Source: Pyronema omphalodes (Eukaryota > Ascomycota > Pezizomycetes > Pezizales > Pyronemataceae). From it: a DNA stretch of 64,000 nt. The notes beneath the pieces were generated by a model. It was not told the DNA's origin and did not search any database. It saw only the letters and a program-made list of their open reading frames with translations. Made by a program: the position numbers and the translations under genes. Below, piece after piece: positions 32,913-46,785 of the stretch. The stretch covers positions 1,426,001 to 1,490,000 of the forward strand of contig JAJJXM010000004.1 in the NCBI GenBank assembly GCA_024516155.1, in the 5' to 3' direction. Positions within the stretch are counted from its first letter, which is position 1. Each line of letters begins with the position of its first letter.

Positions 32913-35454
32913 TCAATACCCAATACCCAATATTCCCCACGCAGCCAAAAACATGCAAAATCAATCATCATCACCGCCATCACCGTCATCAGCTCTATAT
33001 ACCGAGTACGCCGTGTGCCATAGGCAGATTAGCGGATTAGCAGATCAGCGGACAGAACGGTGAGATGGGAATTATCCGGAGATGGGTATATGTAGTTGTA
33101 CATACATAGGATTTTCTGTCTTTCTGTCTTTCTGTTTTTTCGGGGCTTGGAGTTTGGGGTATCCGGAGTTTGGGGTATCCGGAGTTTGTATGTACAGCCG
33201 CTGTAGAGATGGGAAAATTGGATCATCTACATACATACATATCACTAAGAGCCTATGTACATCCACAGCTCCGCTCATGGTCCGTGTATTCAGTGAATGG
33301 GACTATGTAGATAGCGGATTGTCTGTGGTACGTGTATAGTGGTTTTGAGGGTTTGAGGGTTTGAGGTTTTGAGGATTTGAGGCTTTGAGGTTTTGAGGTT
33401 TTGAACCTTTGAGATTTCTATTCCAGAATCTAGAATGCAGAACTTATGTATGCAGAACTTATGTACATAGAATCAAGATACATACATACAACACCATAGA
33501 TTTCGGCGATGGTCAAAGCGAGTGACGAGAACGATGAGAACGATGAGAACGATGAGAACAATGAGAGCTACTAGTATAGTGCACCACCCGGAGAAAGGGG
33601 GGGGGGGGGGGGGTATCTTTGCTGATTGCTGATATAGTTATACATACAGATAGTAGAGAAAATTGGAGCTGCTTATATGTATATATATAGATAATAGAAC
33701 AAGCTGCCATGATTCTGATTTTGATTTTGATATACATGGTCGAGAAAGAAGATGAAACAATACATAGAATTCGGTGTACCAGTGTACCAGTATTACGCGG
33801 TCGATATTTCCCCGTGCTATGCTACGCTGTGGTTATTGTGGTGTACCTGCTACATACTACATGCTACATGCTACGACTATTGGCCTCACTGTGGCATCAT
33901 CACTGTTATTCGTTGCTATTCGTTGCTATTCGTTGCTATTTGTTGCTATTCACTGATTTACATTTTCAGATTTACATTTAGATTTAGATTTAGATTTCCA
34001 TTTTCATTTCCACACTTCGCTGTATCGTACATCTTATGCGTCATCACACTATGGCACCATACTGATAACAAGACCAGCGGTACATCATCACACCAGTACA
34101 TCATTACCCCAGCACATTATCACATTACCCCAGCACATCATCACACCATCACACCAGTCCATTCCATCATTACATCCCAAGAAGTATCAAATATACTTTC
34201 ACAAAACCTCACATCATATCGCCAGCAACGATACCCTGATATCCTACCTACATCCTACCAACCAGCTCCAAGATCCTTCGCATATCTATACATACCGTGT
34301 TATTGATTACTTCATTTCCCCGCTGTGCTGTGCTGTGATATTTCCTCGCTTTACATACTCTGCTATTATAAAGCTTGAAAATATTTCAAGCAAGCCGATA
34401 CCACACGCAGAGTTGGGGGTGGAGATAAAAGAGGATAGAAAGTATCGTGAACCAGAGCAGTGACCCAGAGCAGTGAACCAGAGCACAAAACCAGAGCAGA
34501 AGAGCAGAGCCGAGCAGCATACATACATACAAAGAAAGCAATTTCTCGCACTGTCTTTTATCTTTATCTTTATCGGATATTATTGCTGTAGTTATTATGT
34601 AGCAGCTATGTATGCCCACTATAGCAACCATCTATGTATCAGCGTATCAACCAGCCAGCTATGAGCTATCCAACCACTCTCCCCAAGACCACTCCCCCCA
34701 AGGCCACTCCCCAAGGTCACGAGCCCAAGCCAAGCCAAGCCAAGCCAGCAACCGGACCTCCCTGAGCCGGGATCGCGTGTGCGAAGCGAAGCGAAAGCGA
34801 ACGTGGAGGTGGAGATGGAAGCTTCCGACTGGATTTGGGACTGGGGTTGGGGTTGGGGTATACATAACATACATAACATACATACATACATACATACTTA
34901 CATGCATAGAGGGGGAGCGGTGAGACTGTGACAAGGTCAAGAGCTTTGGGATATAAATGTGTGACACTGCGACACTGCGACTGCGACACCACTTGTTGTG
35001 TAGAGCGACTTGGGGTTTTTGACGGATTCTTGGAACGGAATGGGAATAGGAACAGGAAGGGGATACGGATAGGAAGGGGAATATTAGATACACTACACAC
35101 GATACACGAGAAGTCGGGAGTTCAGACGTTCAGGAATCCAGGAATCTGTTTACCGATTCTACAGCGACCAGCAGCGCAGACAGCAACCAGCAGCAGACAG
35201 CAGAGTCCAAACAGCAACCAGCAGCTAGCAGCTAGCAGACAGCAGCTAGCAGACAGCTAAGCTAGCTAGCTCACCCCAGCTACGGAGTTAACTACAGTAC
35301 ATATCAAAGACCTATCCCATCACCAACGGTCAGGGTACATATCTCATATCCCATTTATCATTTATCATTTATCATTTATCGGGTTTCTAGAACCTCCAGG
35401 GTCATCAGTTAATCCCCGCACTACGCACCACCATCGGGGATTCTTAAACCTTAA

Positions 35455-37458
<2,004 letters not shown>

Positions 37459-37604
37459 ATGTAGTTCAGGCGGGCGGAGACATAGAGGAGCCAGAGAAGA
37501 GCCAGAGAAGAGAAGAACCAGATGTCAGAATCTATATACACCACCAGGCGTTGGAGTTTCGTTTCGTTTTATTTTTATTTTATTTTATTTTTTATTTTTC
37601 TTAT

Positions 37605-37800
37605 CCAGTATTTATTTCCTGTATTTCCTGTATTTCCTGTATTTCCTGTATTTCCTGTATTTCCTGTATTTCCTGTATTTCTGTATTTTGGATTTCTGTA
37701 TTTCCTGTATTTTGGATTTCTGTATTTCCTATATTTCCTGTATTTCCCGTATTTCGAATTTCTGTATTTTGAATTTCTGTATTTTGAATTTCTGTATAAC
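37605..37800. repeat. 9-bp tandem repeat (TATTTCCTG) grading into variants
   Basis: Eight or so perfect copies, then mixed units (TATTTTGGATTTCTG, TATTTTGAATTTCTG). Low-complexity ORFs across it are artefacts. Confidence 0.85.
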
Positions 37801-37996
37801 TTGGAGTTAGATGTAGTTTCAATATATCCTTGCGGATGATGCTGTGGATTTCTTTCTTGTGTGTTGTGGTGTTTTGTGTTGTTGTCAGATTTTGCTGCGG
37901 TTGGATGGATGGAAGAGTGAGTGAGTGAGTGGGGTGAGTGAGTGGGAGAAGGGAAGTTATAAGTTATAGTTCTGTGGGGCGTTGAACTGTAAGTAC

Positions 37997-38131
37997 TGTT
38001 ACTGTCACTATATCTTGAGCAGATATCTGTTGTTTATAGATTCTTTATACACAGATGTTTGTGTAATTTAATGTAATGTTACTGTATCTTGAGCAGATAT
38101 CTGTTGTTTATGGATTCTTTATACATAGATT
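37997..38131. repeat. Direct duplication of a ~50-bp segment
   Basis: ATCTTGAGCAGATATCTGTT and the following bases up to CTTTATACA(C/T)AGAT occur twice, about 80 bases apart, with a few substitutions. It is a small tandem duplication in the 3' flank of the amine oxidase gene. Confidence 0.75.
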
Positions 38132-38315
38132 TTTGGGTATGTAAAGGAATATTTTTTTTTTGTTTTTCGGCTGGTTGGGGGTTGGTTTGTGTACGGTATT
38201 TGCCTATTCCTGGAGTATTTTTCTTTTCTTTTTTTTGGAAAAAGTTATCTTCAAGCTCTTCCCGGTTCAGCCTAGGATGATGATGATATAATTATCAAAT
38301 CCCTTTTCCCTTCCA

Positions 38316-38316
<1 letters not shown>

Positions 38317-38346
<30 letters not shown>
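38317..38346. repeat. Homopolymer C30
   Basis: Thirty consecutive C residues on the + strand, six bases downstream of the PCC1 stop codon, so the PCC1 transcript would carry a G30 tract in its 3' UTR. Confidence 0.9.
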
Positions 38347-38349
<3 letters not shown>

Positions 38350-38352
38350 TCT

Positions 38353-38767
38353 CTACACCCCCTCCAAAACCCCCGCATCCAACTCCTCCACAACCCTCAA
38401 CAAAACCCCCAAGCTCTCCATCGCACCATTCATCGCAACCCTCAACATCCGAGCAGTCGTAGCTTTATAGTGTATTTCCAGTGATGACCCGGTGGCCTGG
38501 AAGTTCCGGACTACGAGCGTGCTGAGTTCTGTGTCGATTGAGAGGGATTGTGAGAGCGTTTTTGCTAGGCGCGGGGTTGGGAGCGGGATTGTTAGGATGC
38601 TGATGGGGGGGTTAGCGGGGTGGGAGATGGGGGGGGGTGGGCGGCGGGGGGGCGGGGGGGCGGCGGGGGCGGGGTGAAAGATGGCGGGGAGGGGGAGGGA
38701 AGGGGGGGGATAGCTGGGGGGATGCTTACATCGAGTGAGGAAACGCGGGGTCGATTGCTGTGGTCAT
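38353..38767 (-). CDS. PCC1: EKC/KEOPS complex subunit Pcc1, 2 exons
   Basis: Predicted 94-aa subunit of the KEOPS/EKC complex, which makes the universal t6A37 modification of ANN-decoding tRNAs; Pcc1 is the small dimerising subunit that binds the Kae1 ATPase. Exon 1 is 38767-38730 (MTTAIDPAFPHS and 2 nt), exon 2 is 38599-38353; splicing gives a continuous frame (285 nt). Family pattern in order: LTIPLPTPRLAKTLSQSLSI, a short loop, DTELSTLVVRNFQATGSSLE, IHYKATTARMLRVAMNG, AMESLGVLLRVVEELD. PTPRLA..., the ATTxRxLRVxxNxxxESL block and the final helix are the conserved Pcc1 features, and the length is normal. The 130-nt intron is extremely C-rich on the coding strand, with a GTAAGC donor and a GCTAAC branch point. 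No long ORF marks the gene, so it is easily missed. Confidence 0.85.
38600..38729 (-). other. PCC1 intron with extreme strand asymmetry
   Basis: The + strand has repeated G-runs (38607-38613, 38630-38637, 38646-38653 and others up to about 38715); the transcript is correspondingly C-rich. The DNA has G-quadruplex potential on the template side. Confidence 0.6.
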
Positions 38768-40015
38768 TTCGTAGGTGCGGCGTTTGTAGGGCGTGGGAAT
38801 TCTCAGGCGTAGATGTAAGGCGGGGATATGAGACTTTTTGCTACGTGTTTCAAGTTTCTGGGTGCTGGTTGGGTTGGGTTGCGGTGCGTTGCGTTGTGTC
38901 GCGATGCTCTGCGCGTTGCGATTGCGATTGCGCCTTACGGTCGCATCGCGCGCTCGGGGTGATTACTCGCTCCCTCGCTCCCTCGCTCGCGCCCACTGCC
39001 ATACCCAACCCCGCAGTTTCAGGGATTCGTGCTGTTGTGTTGTCATGGCAACGAGACTAGATTCCTAGTATGTATGTATCACCACCCGATTTGTTTTTTT
39101 GTGTTGCTATGTATGCTCCAGATTCCCGGTTTGGGTTAGCCTGTTGGTTGGTTGTATCTTCCGCCAATGAACGCGTTTTGAATGCGGCCGGAGCTCTGCC
39201 TGGGCTCCCCGGGCTGTCTGGATGCCTGGGCCCCCCGGGCTCCCTGGGCTCCCTGGGCTCCCAGGCTAGTTATTACTACTTTTGGATACATACTTGGTTC
39301 AAAACAAAAACACGAGGAGGAGCCTGAGGAGGAAAAAAAAAAAAAAAAGGAATATTAAAGTGGTTGAAGCGAGGAAAAATACTGAAAATCGCGAAAAACG
39401 CGAAGAAAGCATAAAAATAATACATAACAACATACAACATACAATACTCCGACTTCCGGGGATCCTGTCACGACTATCTTTTCTTAAGACTAAGAAGCGA
39501 TAACTGCCAGAGGATTATCTCAGTGAGAGGGACGACGTTGATTGTTGACTGTTGACTGTTGACTGTCGACTGCTGCTGTTCCTTCGTTCCTTCGTTCCTT
39601 CTCGCACCGCTCACTCGTCCACTCTGACACGGTCAACCCGACTACCTACTGTCACCTACTGTCGCCTACTGTCACCCTCTGTCACCCACTGTCACCCCCC
39701 CCCCCCCCCCCCCCTAGTCCACGGCAACCCGTTCCTGCGTTTGTGTGTTGTTTTTGTTGTTGTTCTACATACCCACTGACCCAACCTCCGTCATTGCACC
39801 TCACGAAATCGAGAAAAGAAACGAACAATCACGACGAGTCACGACGAGTTGAAAAGAATATAAACAAGAGAGAGAGAGAGAGAGGAGGAGAATCGCGTTT
39901 ACATCATCATCATCATCAACACCACTACCACCATCAACACGCGACGAAATCCCCAGCTGCTGTTTAGAGTACGAGAACGCTAGAGCCTTTCTTTTTTCCC
40001 CAAACACCTGGAGTC
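38768..40015. promoter_or_regulatory. Divergent promoter region between PCC1 and CDC14
   Basis: About 1.25 kb between two head-to-head genes. Features: one ACGCGT (39171-39176), a Cys-free run of CTGGGCTCC repeats near 39198-39262, TTGACTG repeats near 39540, (C/T)CACCTACTGT repeats at 39640-39695 and C20 at 39695-39714. The C/T-rich tract lies on the CDC14 coding strand. An (AG)n tract lies at 39868-39885, and a CATCAT run at 39903-39915 sits in the presumed CDC14 5' UTR. Confidence 0.45.
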
Positions 40016-41997
40016 ATGAGTCCTCCAGTTCCTTACGGCAATGTCATTGAGTACATCGCAGGTAATTCTTTGCTTCTCTAAACTTCCCCCGTTGAACGCG
40101 CACTGATCTTTTACCCCTCCCTTCGGTTCGGACAGATCGGTTATACTGGGCTTGCTACACATCGCCCCCAACCTCATCAACACCGTTCCCTCCCCAAGCG
40201 ATCCCCGACCCTCACAGAATTGTGTCTCCGGAACAGACCCGTCCCGGATCTCGCAGTCCGTCTAAGCGCCGGCCGAACCAGGTTACGAATTCTTCGGGAT
40301 TGAAGCCGGTATATTTTACCGTTGATGACGCGCTTTTGTACAATGCATTCCACCATGATTTCGGTCCATTGCATATTGGACATCTTTACAGATTTGCGGT
40401 AACTCTTCACGATATCCTTGGAGATCCTAAGAATGAAGGAAGAGTCGTCGTCTTTTGGTCAAAGCCAAATGGAAAGGCTCGCGCAAATGCTGGGTGCTTG
40501 TTGGCCACTTATATGGTATGTGATATATGCCGGGGACGCGAGACGGAACACTGATTGTGAAAAGGTCTTGGTTCAAAGTTGGCCACCTCATTTGGCTCTT
40601 AGTCCATTGGCTATGTGTGATCCGCCTTTGATGCCGTTCCGTGATGCTGGATACTCCCAGGCAGATTTCATCCTCAATGTTCAGGATGTAGTATATGGAG
40701 TTTGGCGGGCCAAGGAGAAGGGTCTTGTCAACCTCCGCGAGTTTGTTTTGGACGAGTTAGTACCCGAAGTTTAATTGAGAAAGTGCAGAACTAACGAGGT
40801 ATCAATAGGTATGAGAAGTTTGAAAGAGTGGATATGGGAGATTTCAACTGGGTATCACCAAACTTTCTCGCTTTTGCTTCCCCGCAACATAAGGTCCTAC
40901 CTGATGCCGATATCACCTACCCAACGGACGAAGACGAAATCCTTGACTCCAACCTCCCAACTCCTTTCAAGAATGTCCTCCACCACTTTCACACTAGAGA
41001 TATTGGTCTCGTCGTACGATTGAACTCTCCTCTTTACCCCGCAGAAGCCTTCACCGCCCTAGGAATAACACACATGGACATGATCTTCGACGACGGAACC
41101 TGCCCTCCGCTTAACCTTGTTAAAAAATTTATCAACATTGCCCACCAGACCATTACCCGGGACAATAAAAACATCGCCGTGCACTGCAAGGCTGGTTTGG
41201 GACGTACCGGATGTCTTATCGGTGCCTACCTAATTTACCGCTATGGATTTTCTGCAAACGAAGTCATTGCATACATGCGTTTCATGCGTCCCGGTATGGT
41301 TGTCGGACCTCAACAGCACTGGTTACACTTGAACCAGAATGAGTTCCGTCAATGGTGGTTTGAAGACACCATTCTTGCCGCAGCTTTGGAGAAGGTTCAT
41401 GCCTCCAACCCCGCGGGTGCAGTTAGAACCCCTACTAAGGCATCTTCTAAACGCGCCTCTGCTACTTCTGGAAATATGACCCCTAACCGCCGCTCTATAC
41501 TTGGAGAGGTGGATAGCAATAATGAAACTGCGTCAGCGAATATATTACCCGCTCCGACACCAGGACAGCCGAGGAAAACATCAAGTAGATTTGCATCTAC
41601 CGCTGCTTCCTCAAGAACAAGACAATACGAACCTGAACCGGATGTGGTGGATGAAAATGAACAAGCCTCCCCTGTTCGTCGTCGGAAATCCGCTGTAAAA
41701 GTCGATGAAGAAGATCTAGCCCGCGCAATAGACTCGGGTATGACAGAAGAAGAGTACATGATCCGATTACATCGACGAGCCACAACCAAATCTCCTGCAG
41801 TGAAACGAACCAGTAGCCACAGTGTTGTATCGGCTACAACAGTCGTCGAGAAGGTCGTGGAAGAAAAAACTCGTAACGGTGCAGGAGCGGGGTTAATTGG
41901 AATTGGAGCAAAGGTTAGAAGTAGTCCTAGGAGACAACCGCCGTCTAGTGGGGTTAGGAAAAGCTCGGGAAGAGCGGTGAGTGGAGGTCCGGCTTAG
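40016..41997 (+). CDS. CDC14: Cdc14 dual-specificity protein phosphatase, 4 exons
   Basis: Predicted 601-aa phosphatase that reverses Cdk phosphorylation (proline-directed pSer sites) at mitotic exit and cytokinesis; it acts in nucleolus, spindle and septum in model fungi. Exons 40016-40061, 40136-40515, 40565-40755, 40809-41997 (1806 nt, phases agree). The N-terminal A-domain has RLYWACYTSPP, YFTVDDALLYNAFHHDFGPL and HLYRFAVTLHDIL. The catalytic B-domain has the Cdc14-type WPD-like loop (MIFDDGTCPP) and the active site VHCKAGLGRTG with nucleophile Cys at about residue 332, then YMRFMRPGMVVGPQQHWL. The C-terminal 200 residues are disordered, Ser/Thr- and basic-rich, as in fungal orthologues. 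It ends near GVRKSSGRAVSGGPA. Full length; start fits a short first exon. Confidence 0.96.
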
Positions 41998-42734
41998 GTG
42001 GCAAGGGAGGGGAAATGGGAAAAGGTTGTGGTGATGGAAAGTGTTTAATCAAGTCGAGTTGATAATGATTTTTGTGGATGCTACGGCTTGGTAGATACTC
42101 TTGGATTGACGATGCGATGCAATGCAATGCGATAAGATGAGATGAGATGAGATGAGATGATCATGATGAGATGTTGATGATGATGTAAACTTATTGTTGG
42201 GGAAAGAGATGGACTTTGAACCTCTGATACTGCTCTACGGCTCTACGGCTACTTCCCCTTTATTGATCCTAGGCCTGAACATGAATAAGGAATCGAAGGA
42301 ACGAAGGAAACCAAGGAATCGAAGGAAGAGAAGGAAGAGAAGGAGAAAATATCATGTCTCCTATCACTATCATGTCTCCTATCACTATCACTATTACTAT
42401 CACTGTTACTATCATTACCACTATTAGCATACTTTACTTTACTTTACTTGATGGACTATTCCTTTTTTTTTTGTTTTTTTTTGTTTTTGTTGTTACTGTA
42501 TTTGAAACTCTTTTTTTATATGATAAATTGGCGTTTTTATGCATTTTTATGTTTTTTTTTTGATTGCATTGTTTTTTTGTGGTTTTTGTGGATTGTGGAT
42601 TGTGGATTGTTTTTTTGTGGAAAGTATTTGCTGGATTGATTGGTTGTTTACTTATTTGTATGCTGGATTACTTACTTGCTGGATTACTTGGCACTTGCTT
42701 GTTTACTTATTTGTATGCTGGATTACTTGTTTAC

Positions 42735-43065
42735 TGGCTTGTTGACTGAATTACTTAGCACTTTCTGGCACTTACTGGCACTTACTGGCACTTACTGGCA
42801 CTTACTGGCACTTACTGGCACTTTCTGGCACTTATTTGTTTACTCACTTACTGGCTTGTTTACTCACTTACTGGCTTGTTTACTCACTTACTGCCTTGTT
42901 TACTCACTTACTGGCTTGTTGACTGGATTACTTACTGGCTTGTTTACTTATTTGCTTGTTTACTTATTTGCTTACTCACTTACTCACTTACTTAGCACTT
43001 TCTATGGCACTTACTGGCTTACTTGGCACTTACTTACTCAGCACTGTCTGGCACTTTCTATGGCT
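42735..43065. repeat. Interleaved TACTTACTGG/CACTTACTGGCA minisatellites
   Basis: Blocks of 10-bp CTTACTGGCA units (42770-42830) are followed by 20-bp TTGTTTACTCACTTACTGGC units (42836-42920) and diverged descendants to about 43065. Confidence 0.75.
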
Positions 43066-43474
43066 ATGGCGCTTTACGTTGTTATTTTTTTTTTGTTCTG
43101 CTTCGTTTTGTGTTGTCTCGGTATATCTTTTTATTCCGTTATATTCTTCTTTTTGTTTCGTTCTGCATCGTTTCGTTCTGCTAAGTTTTTGTATGTCTGT
43201 TATTGTATGTTTGTATGTCTGTTATTGTATGTCTGTTACGGCATGTTTGTTATTGCATGTTGATTTTGCATGTTGTTACTGTATGTCTCTTACCAATGTC
43301 TGTTACGGTATGTTTGTATGTCTGTTACGGTATGTTTGTTATTATCCAATATTTATTGATGAAGAAAACAAAACAAAACAAAAGATATTTTTTACTATTT
43401 TTAATACTGAATGCTGAATACTGAATTTTTAATACTAAATTTTGAATTATGAATTATGAATACTGAATTCTGGA

Positions 43475-43720
43475 TGCTTTGTGCTGCCTGCTTGGTACTG
43501 GCTGCTTGATACTGCCTGCTTGATACTGGCTGCTGGATGCTTGATACTGGCTGCTTGGTGCTTTGTGCTTGATACTGCCTGCTTGATACTGCCTGCTGGC
43601 TGCTTGGTGCTGGATGTTTGATACTGCCTGCTTGATACTGCCTGCTTGATACTGGCTGCTTGATACTACCTGCTTGATGTTTGATACTGGATGCTTGATA
43701 CTGCCTGCTTGGTGCGTGGT
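43475..43720. repeat. 13-bp minisatellite (TGCTTGATACTGC/G-C)
   Basis: About 18 imperfect copies of TGCTTGATACTGCC / TGCTTGATACTGGC with occasional TGGTGCT variants. Confidence 0.75.
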
Positions 43721-43888
43721 GCGTGGTGCTCGGTCTTAAATACCGTATACTGTATACTGTATACGAAGCACCCTAATCAACCGGGAACTAATCAACCGGC
43801 AACTAAGCAACCGGGAACTAATCAACCGGGAACCAGGGAACTGGATTGTATGTACATATACATATCCAGAGTGAACTAAGCAACCGGA

Positions 43889-44013
43889 GAACTGGGGAAC
43901 TGGGGAACTGGGGAACTGGGGAACTGGGGAACTGGGGAACTGGGGAACTGGGGAACTGGGGAACTGGGGAACTGGGGAACTGGGGAACTGGGGAACTGGG
44001 GAACTGGGGAACG
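43889..44013. repeat. 8-bp tandem repeat (GGGGAACT), about 15 copies
   Basis: A near-perfect array ending in GGGGAACGAGGGAACGAGG. The preceding 43780-43850 carries CAACCGGGAACTAAT repeats from which the unit may derive. Confidence 0.9.
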
Positions 44014-44104
44014 AGGGAACGAGGGGATGATTATGGGGGAATGATGATGATGAATTGTGCATGTCTTTTTTAGCCTGTGGTAGTTATTTTTTATTATTTT
44101 TGTT

Positions 44105-44163
44105 ATGCTATGCTATGCTATGCTATGCTATGCTATGTTATGCTATGCTATGCTATGCTATGT
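44105..44163. repeat. Microsatellite (TATGC)n
   Basis: About 12 copies with a single C-to-T substitution (TATGTTATGC). The unit is the same as the 14966-15000 array up to rotation. Confidence 0.9.
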
Positions 44164-44427
44164 TTTATGTTTCATTTTTTTTTTATTTTTTTTTTATGTT
44201 TTTATTTTTTTACGTTCGTGATGTGATGTTGTGATGTTGTGATATTGTGATGTTATGGTTTCTGGTCCCTATTATTGTTGTTGTCTTAGTCTTATCACGA
44301 TTTGGTTTTTTATTCTGTTTTTTATTCTGTTTTTTATTCTGTTTTTTCTAGGTTTCTTTTTCTGGGTTCTTTTTCTGTTTTTTTTATGTTTTTTTTTTCT
44401 TGGGGCAAGGGGAGGTGTTGTTTTTAG

Positions 44428-44568
44428 TGTATCCTTTTGTGTATCCTTTTGTGTATCCTTTTGTGTATCCTTTTGTGTATCCTTTTGTGTATCCTTTTGT
44501 GTATCCTTTTGTGTATCCTTTTGTGTATCCTTTTGTGTATTCTTTTGTGTATCCTTTTGTGTATCCCT
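44428..44568. repeat. 12-bp tandem repeat (GTATCCTTTTGT)
   Basis: About 12 copies with one C-to-T change near 44541. The array translates to Cys-Ile-Leu-Leu, Tyr-Pro-Phe-Val or Val-Ser-Phe-Cys repeats, none credible as protein. Confidence 0.9.
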
Positions 44569-44755
44569 TCGTCTATATTAACGCCCCAGTCCTATATACC
44601 CCACCATACCCTACTCTACCTTATCCTACTGCTACATCACTGTACTGTAATTCGCTTCTATATCATCTTATATCATATTATATCATATCATATCATTTCA
44701 TAAGCTTCTGTTGCTGTATTGTGTTGTGTTGTGTTGTGTCGTGTTGTGTCATATC

Positions 44756-44962
44756 TGGAACACTATCAACACTATCAACACTATCAACACTATCAACACT
44801 ATCAACACTATCAACACTATCAACACTATCAACACTATCAACACTATCAACACTATCAACACTATCAACACTATCAACACTATCATATGGTTTATGGTTT
44901 ATGGTTTATGGTTTATGGTTTATGGTTTATGGTTTATGGTCTATGGTTTATGGTTTATGGTT
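44756..44962. repeat. Adjacent arrays (CAACACTAT)14 and (GGTTTAT)n
   Basis: The first array (44756-44885) is perfect and 9 bp in unit; it passes directly into a 7-bp GGTTTAT array (44886-44962) with a few GGTCTAT variants. Both are recent, homogeneous expansions. Confidence 0.9.
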
Positions 44963-45280
44963 TTTTTGTTGTTTGTGGTTTTTTTGTTGTTTGTGGTTTG
45001 GAAATGGGATTGAGAGTTATTATTCGGGAATATTTGGGTGGTGTGTTGTTTATAGGTAATTAAAGGAAGTTTAGGTATTTTTTTTCTTGAGAGAGAGAGA
45101 GAGATCAACAGCAATATTGAATAATCTCTATATACCACCGCATGTTTGCATAAAATGACAAAACAGCACTTATAAACACAGGTCTTTTACCGTGGGCTGT
45201 AAACTAGAGTTACATATATCATGGAAGTAAAATTTTATTTTATTTTTGTTCTCGTTGTTTGGTTTAACCTCGGATTCATC

Positions 45281-45582
45281 TCTTCTTCTTCTTCTTCTTC
45301 TTCTTCTTCTTCTTCTTCTTCTTCTTCTTCTTCTTCTTCTTCTTCTTCTTCTTCTTCTTCTTCTTCTCTTCTTCTTCTTCTTCTTCTTCTTCTTCTTCTT
45401 CTTCTTCTTCTTCTTCTTCTTCTTCTTCTCTTCTTCTTCTTCTTCTTCTTCTTCTTCTTCTTCTTCTTCTTCTTCTTCTTCTTCTTCTTCTTCTTCTTCT
45501 TCTTCTTCTTCTTCTTCTTCTTCTTCTTCTTCTTCTTCTTCTTCTTCTTCTTCTTCTTCTTCTTCTTCTTCTTCTTCTTCTT
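45281..45582. repeat. Long (TTC)n / (GAA)n array, about 100 units in three blocks
   Basis: A pure pyrimidine strand of about 300 bases. Two interruptions (near 45367 and 45429), each the loss of one T, divide it into blocks of roughly 28, 20 and 50 units and shift the frame. This explains the Ser/Leu/Phe runs on the + strand and Glu/Lys/Arg runs on the - strand. Such tracts can form triplex DNA. Confidence 0.95.
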
Positions 45583-46139
45583 GTTCTTCTTCCTCCTTTC
45601 TTTTGATCTTCATCAACTTATCTTTATATTCCCCTAGGCTCCGTATATATGTATGTACATAATGTACACCAGTTTCTCTTCTTTTTTCTTTCCCTTTTCC
45701 AGAAACTTTACCCTTCGCCAGAAACTGCAACTGCAACTGCAACGGTGTGGATGCATACAGATACATAGTACGAAGCGTAGAATATCCGGCGTCTATGCAT
45801 AGTCTATACAAAACTGTGGACCTGACGGGGTTACGGTGGTTGTTTTGCCTGTAGTTCTGGGCAGTTTTTAATGATTATCCATGACTGAGTGGTTGCGGTG
45901 GGTGATCGTTGTTACTTGCTGTTACTCTTACATATGTAGTTACCTGCAGTCACAGTCTATCACCGGCGCGTTACATGTATGAACTGGAGGTCACTTCTGG
46001 TCACGGGCAGTTGCTGGTAGTTACTGGTAGTTCGTCGCGGCTGGCGGTTTGTTAGGTCTGTCGGGTGTATGGTGTATGGTTTATGATATTGAAGACTGTG
46101 GGTTTTGGTTCTGGTATAAGGGGACTATCGGTGAAGGGG

Positions 46140-46300
46140 ACTGTTAATGGTGGGACTGTAAAATGGGACTGTTAATGGTGGACCGTAAGATGGGACCGTA
46201 AGATGGGACTGTAAGATGGGATTGTAAGATGAGACTGTAAGATGGGACTGTAGAATGGGATTGTAAGATGGGACTGTAGAATGGAACTGTCAATGGTGGA
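46140..46300. repeat. GGGACTGTAAGAT-type 13-bp minisatellite
   Basis: About ten imperfect copies (GATGGGACTGTAA, GATGGGATTGTAA, GAATGGGACTGTA). It is followed by GATGATTGATAATTGATG-type repeats (46440-46560) and ATATCCATACAT repeats (46600-46680). Confidence 0.7.
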
Positions 46301-46746
46301 CTGTCAATGGTGGGCTTGACGGAGCGGTGGGCTGTCAATGGTGAAGTGATGGATTGGATGGATTGGATGGAGAAAGATGAAGATACGGGGTATAGAATTA
46401 ATGATGGATGATGTAATGTAAGAGATAAGGGGTAATAGATGGTTGAAGATTGATGTTTGATAATAGATGTTTGAAGATTGATGATTGATAATTGATGGTT
46501 GAAAATTGATGATTGATAATGGATGATGGATGATGGATAAAATAGATGATAGATGATAGATAATATGTGGTATATATGGTATAGATGGTATAAATGGTAT
46601 ATATCCATTCATATATCCATACATATATATCTATACATATATCCATACATATATCCATACATATATCCATACATATCCATGTCTTCCTAAATATATACAT
46701 ACCCCTAAAACCCTATCCACATCCATAAATCCCCATAAAACCTCAG

Positions 46747-46785
46747 TAAGGTTGGGAACGTTCAAGAAAATCAAATCAAATCAAA
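46747..46785 (+). repeat. 39-bp dispersed motif, copy 2 (inverted relative to 25755-25793)
   Basis: Starts TAAGGTTGGGAACGTTCAAG and runs into AAAATCAAATCAAATCAAA. It is the exact reverse complement of the copy 21 kb away. It has no visible target duplication or longer shared flank. Confidence 0.85.

Larger units (their letters stand above)
37459..38352. other. Convergent intergenic region between amine oxidase and PCC1
   Basis: This holds the 3' ends of two convergent genes, a 9-bp satellite (37605-37800), a duplicated segment of about 50 bp (37997-38056 and 38078-38131) and a 30-base C-run directly after the PCC1 stop. Confidence 0.6.

Noticed and set aside
42640..43263. 207-codon Leu/Thr-rich ORF
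   Set aside because: Produced by CTTACTGGCA and TTGTTTACTCACTTACTGGC minisatellites.
44400..45059. 219-codon + strand ORF
   Set aside because: Open only because of 12-bp and 9-bp tandem arrays; no domain and no conserved flanks.
45170..45811. 213-codon Glu/Lys/Arg-rich ORF (minus) and Ser/Leu/Phe ORFs (plus)
   Set aside because: They are translations of the (TTC)n/(GAA)n array; flanking sequence shows no coding character.
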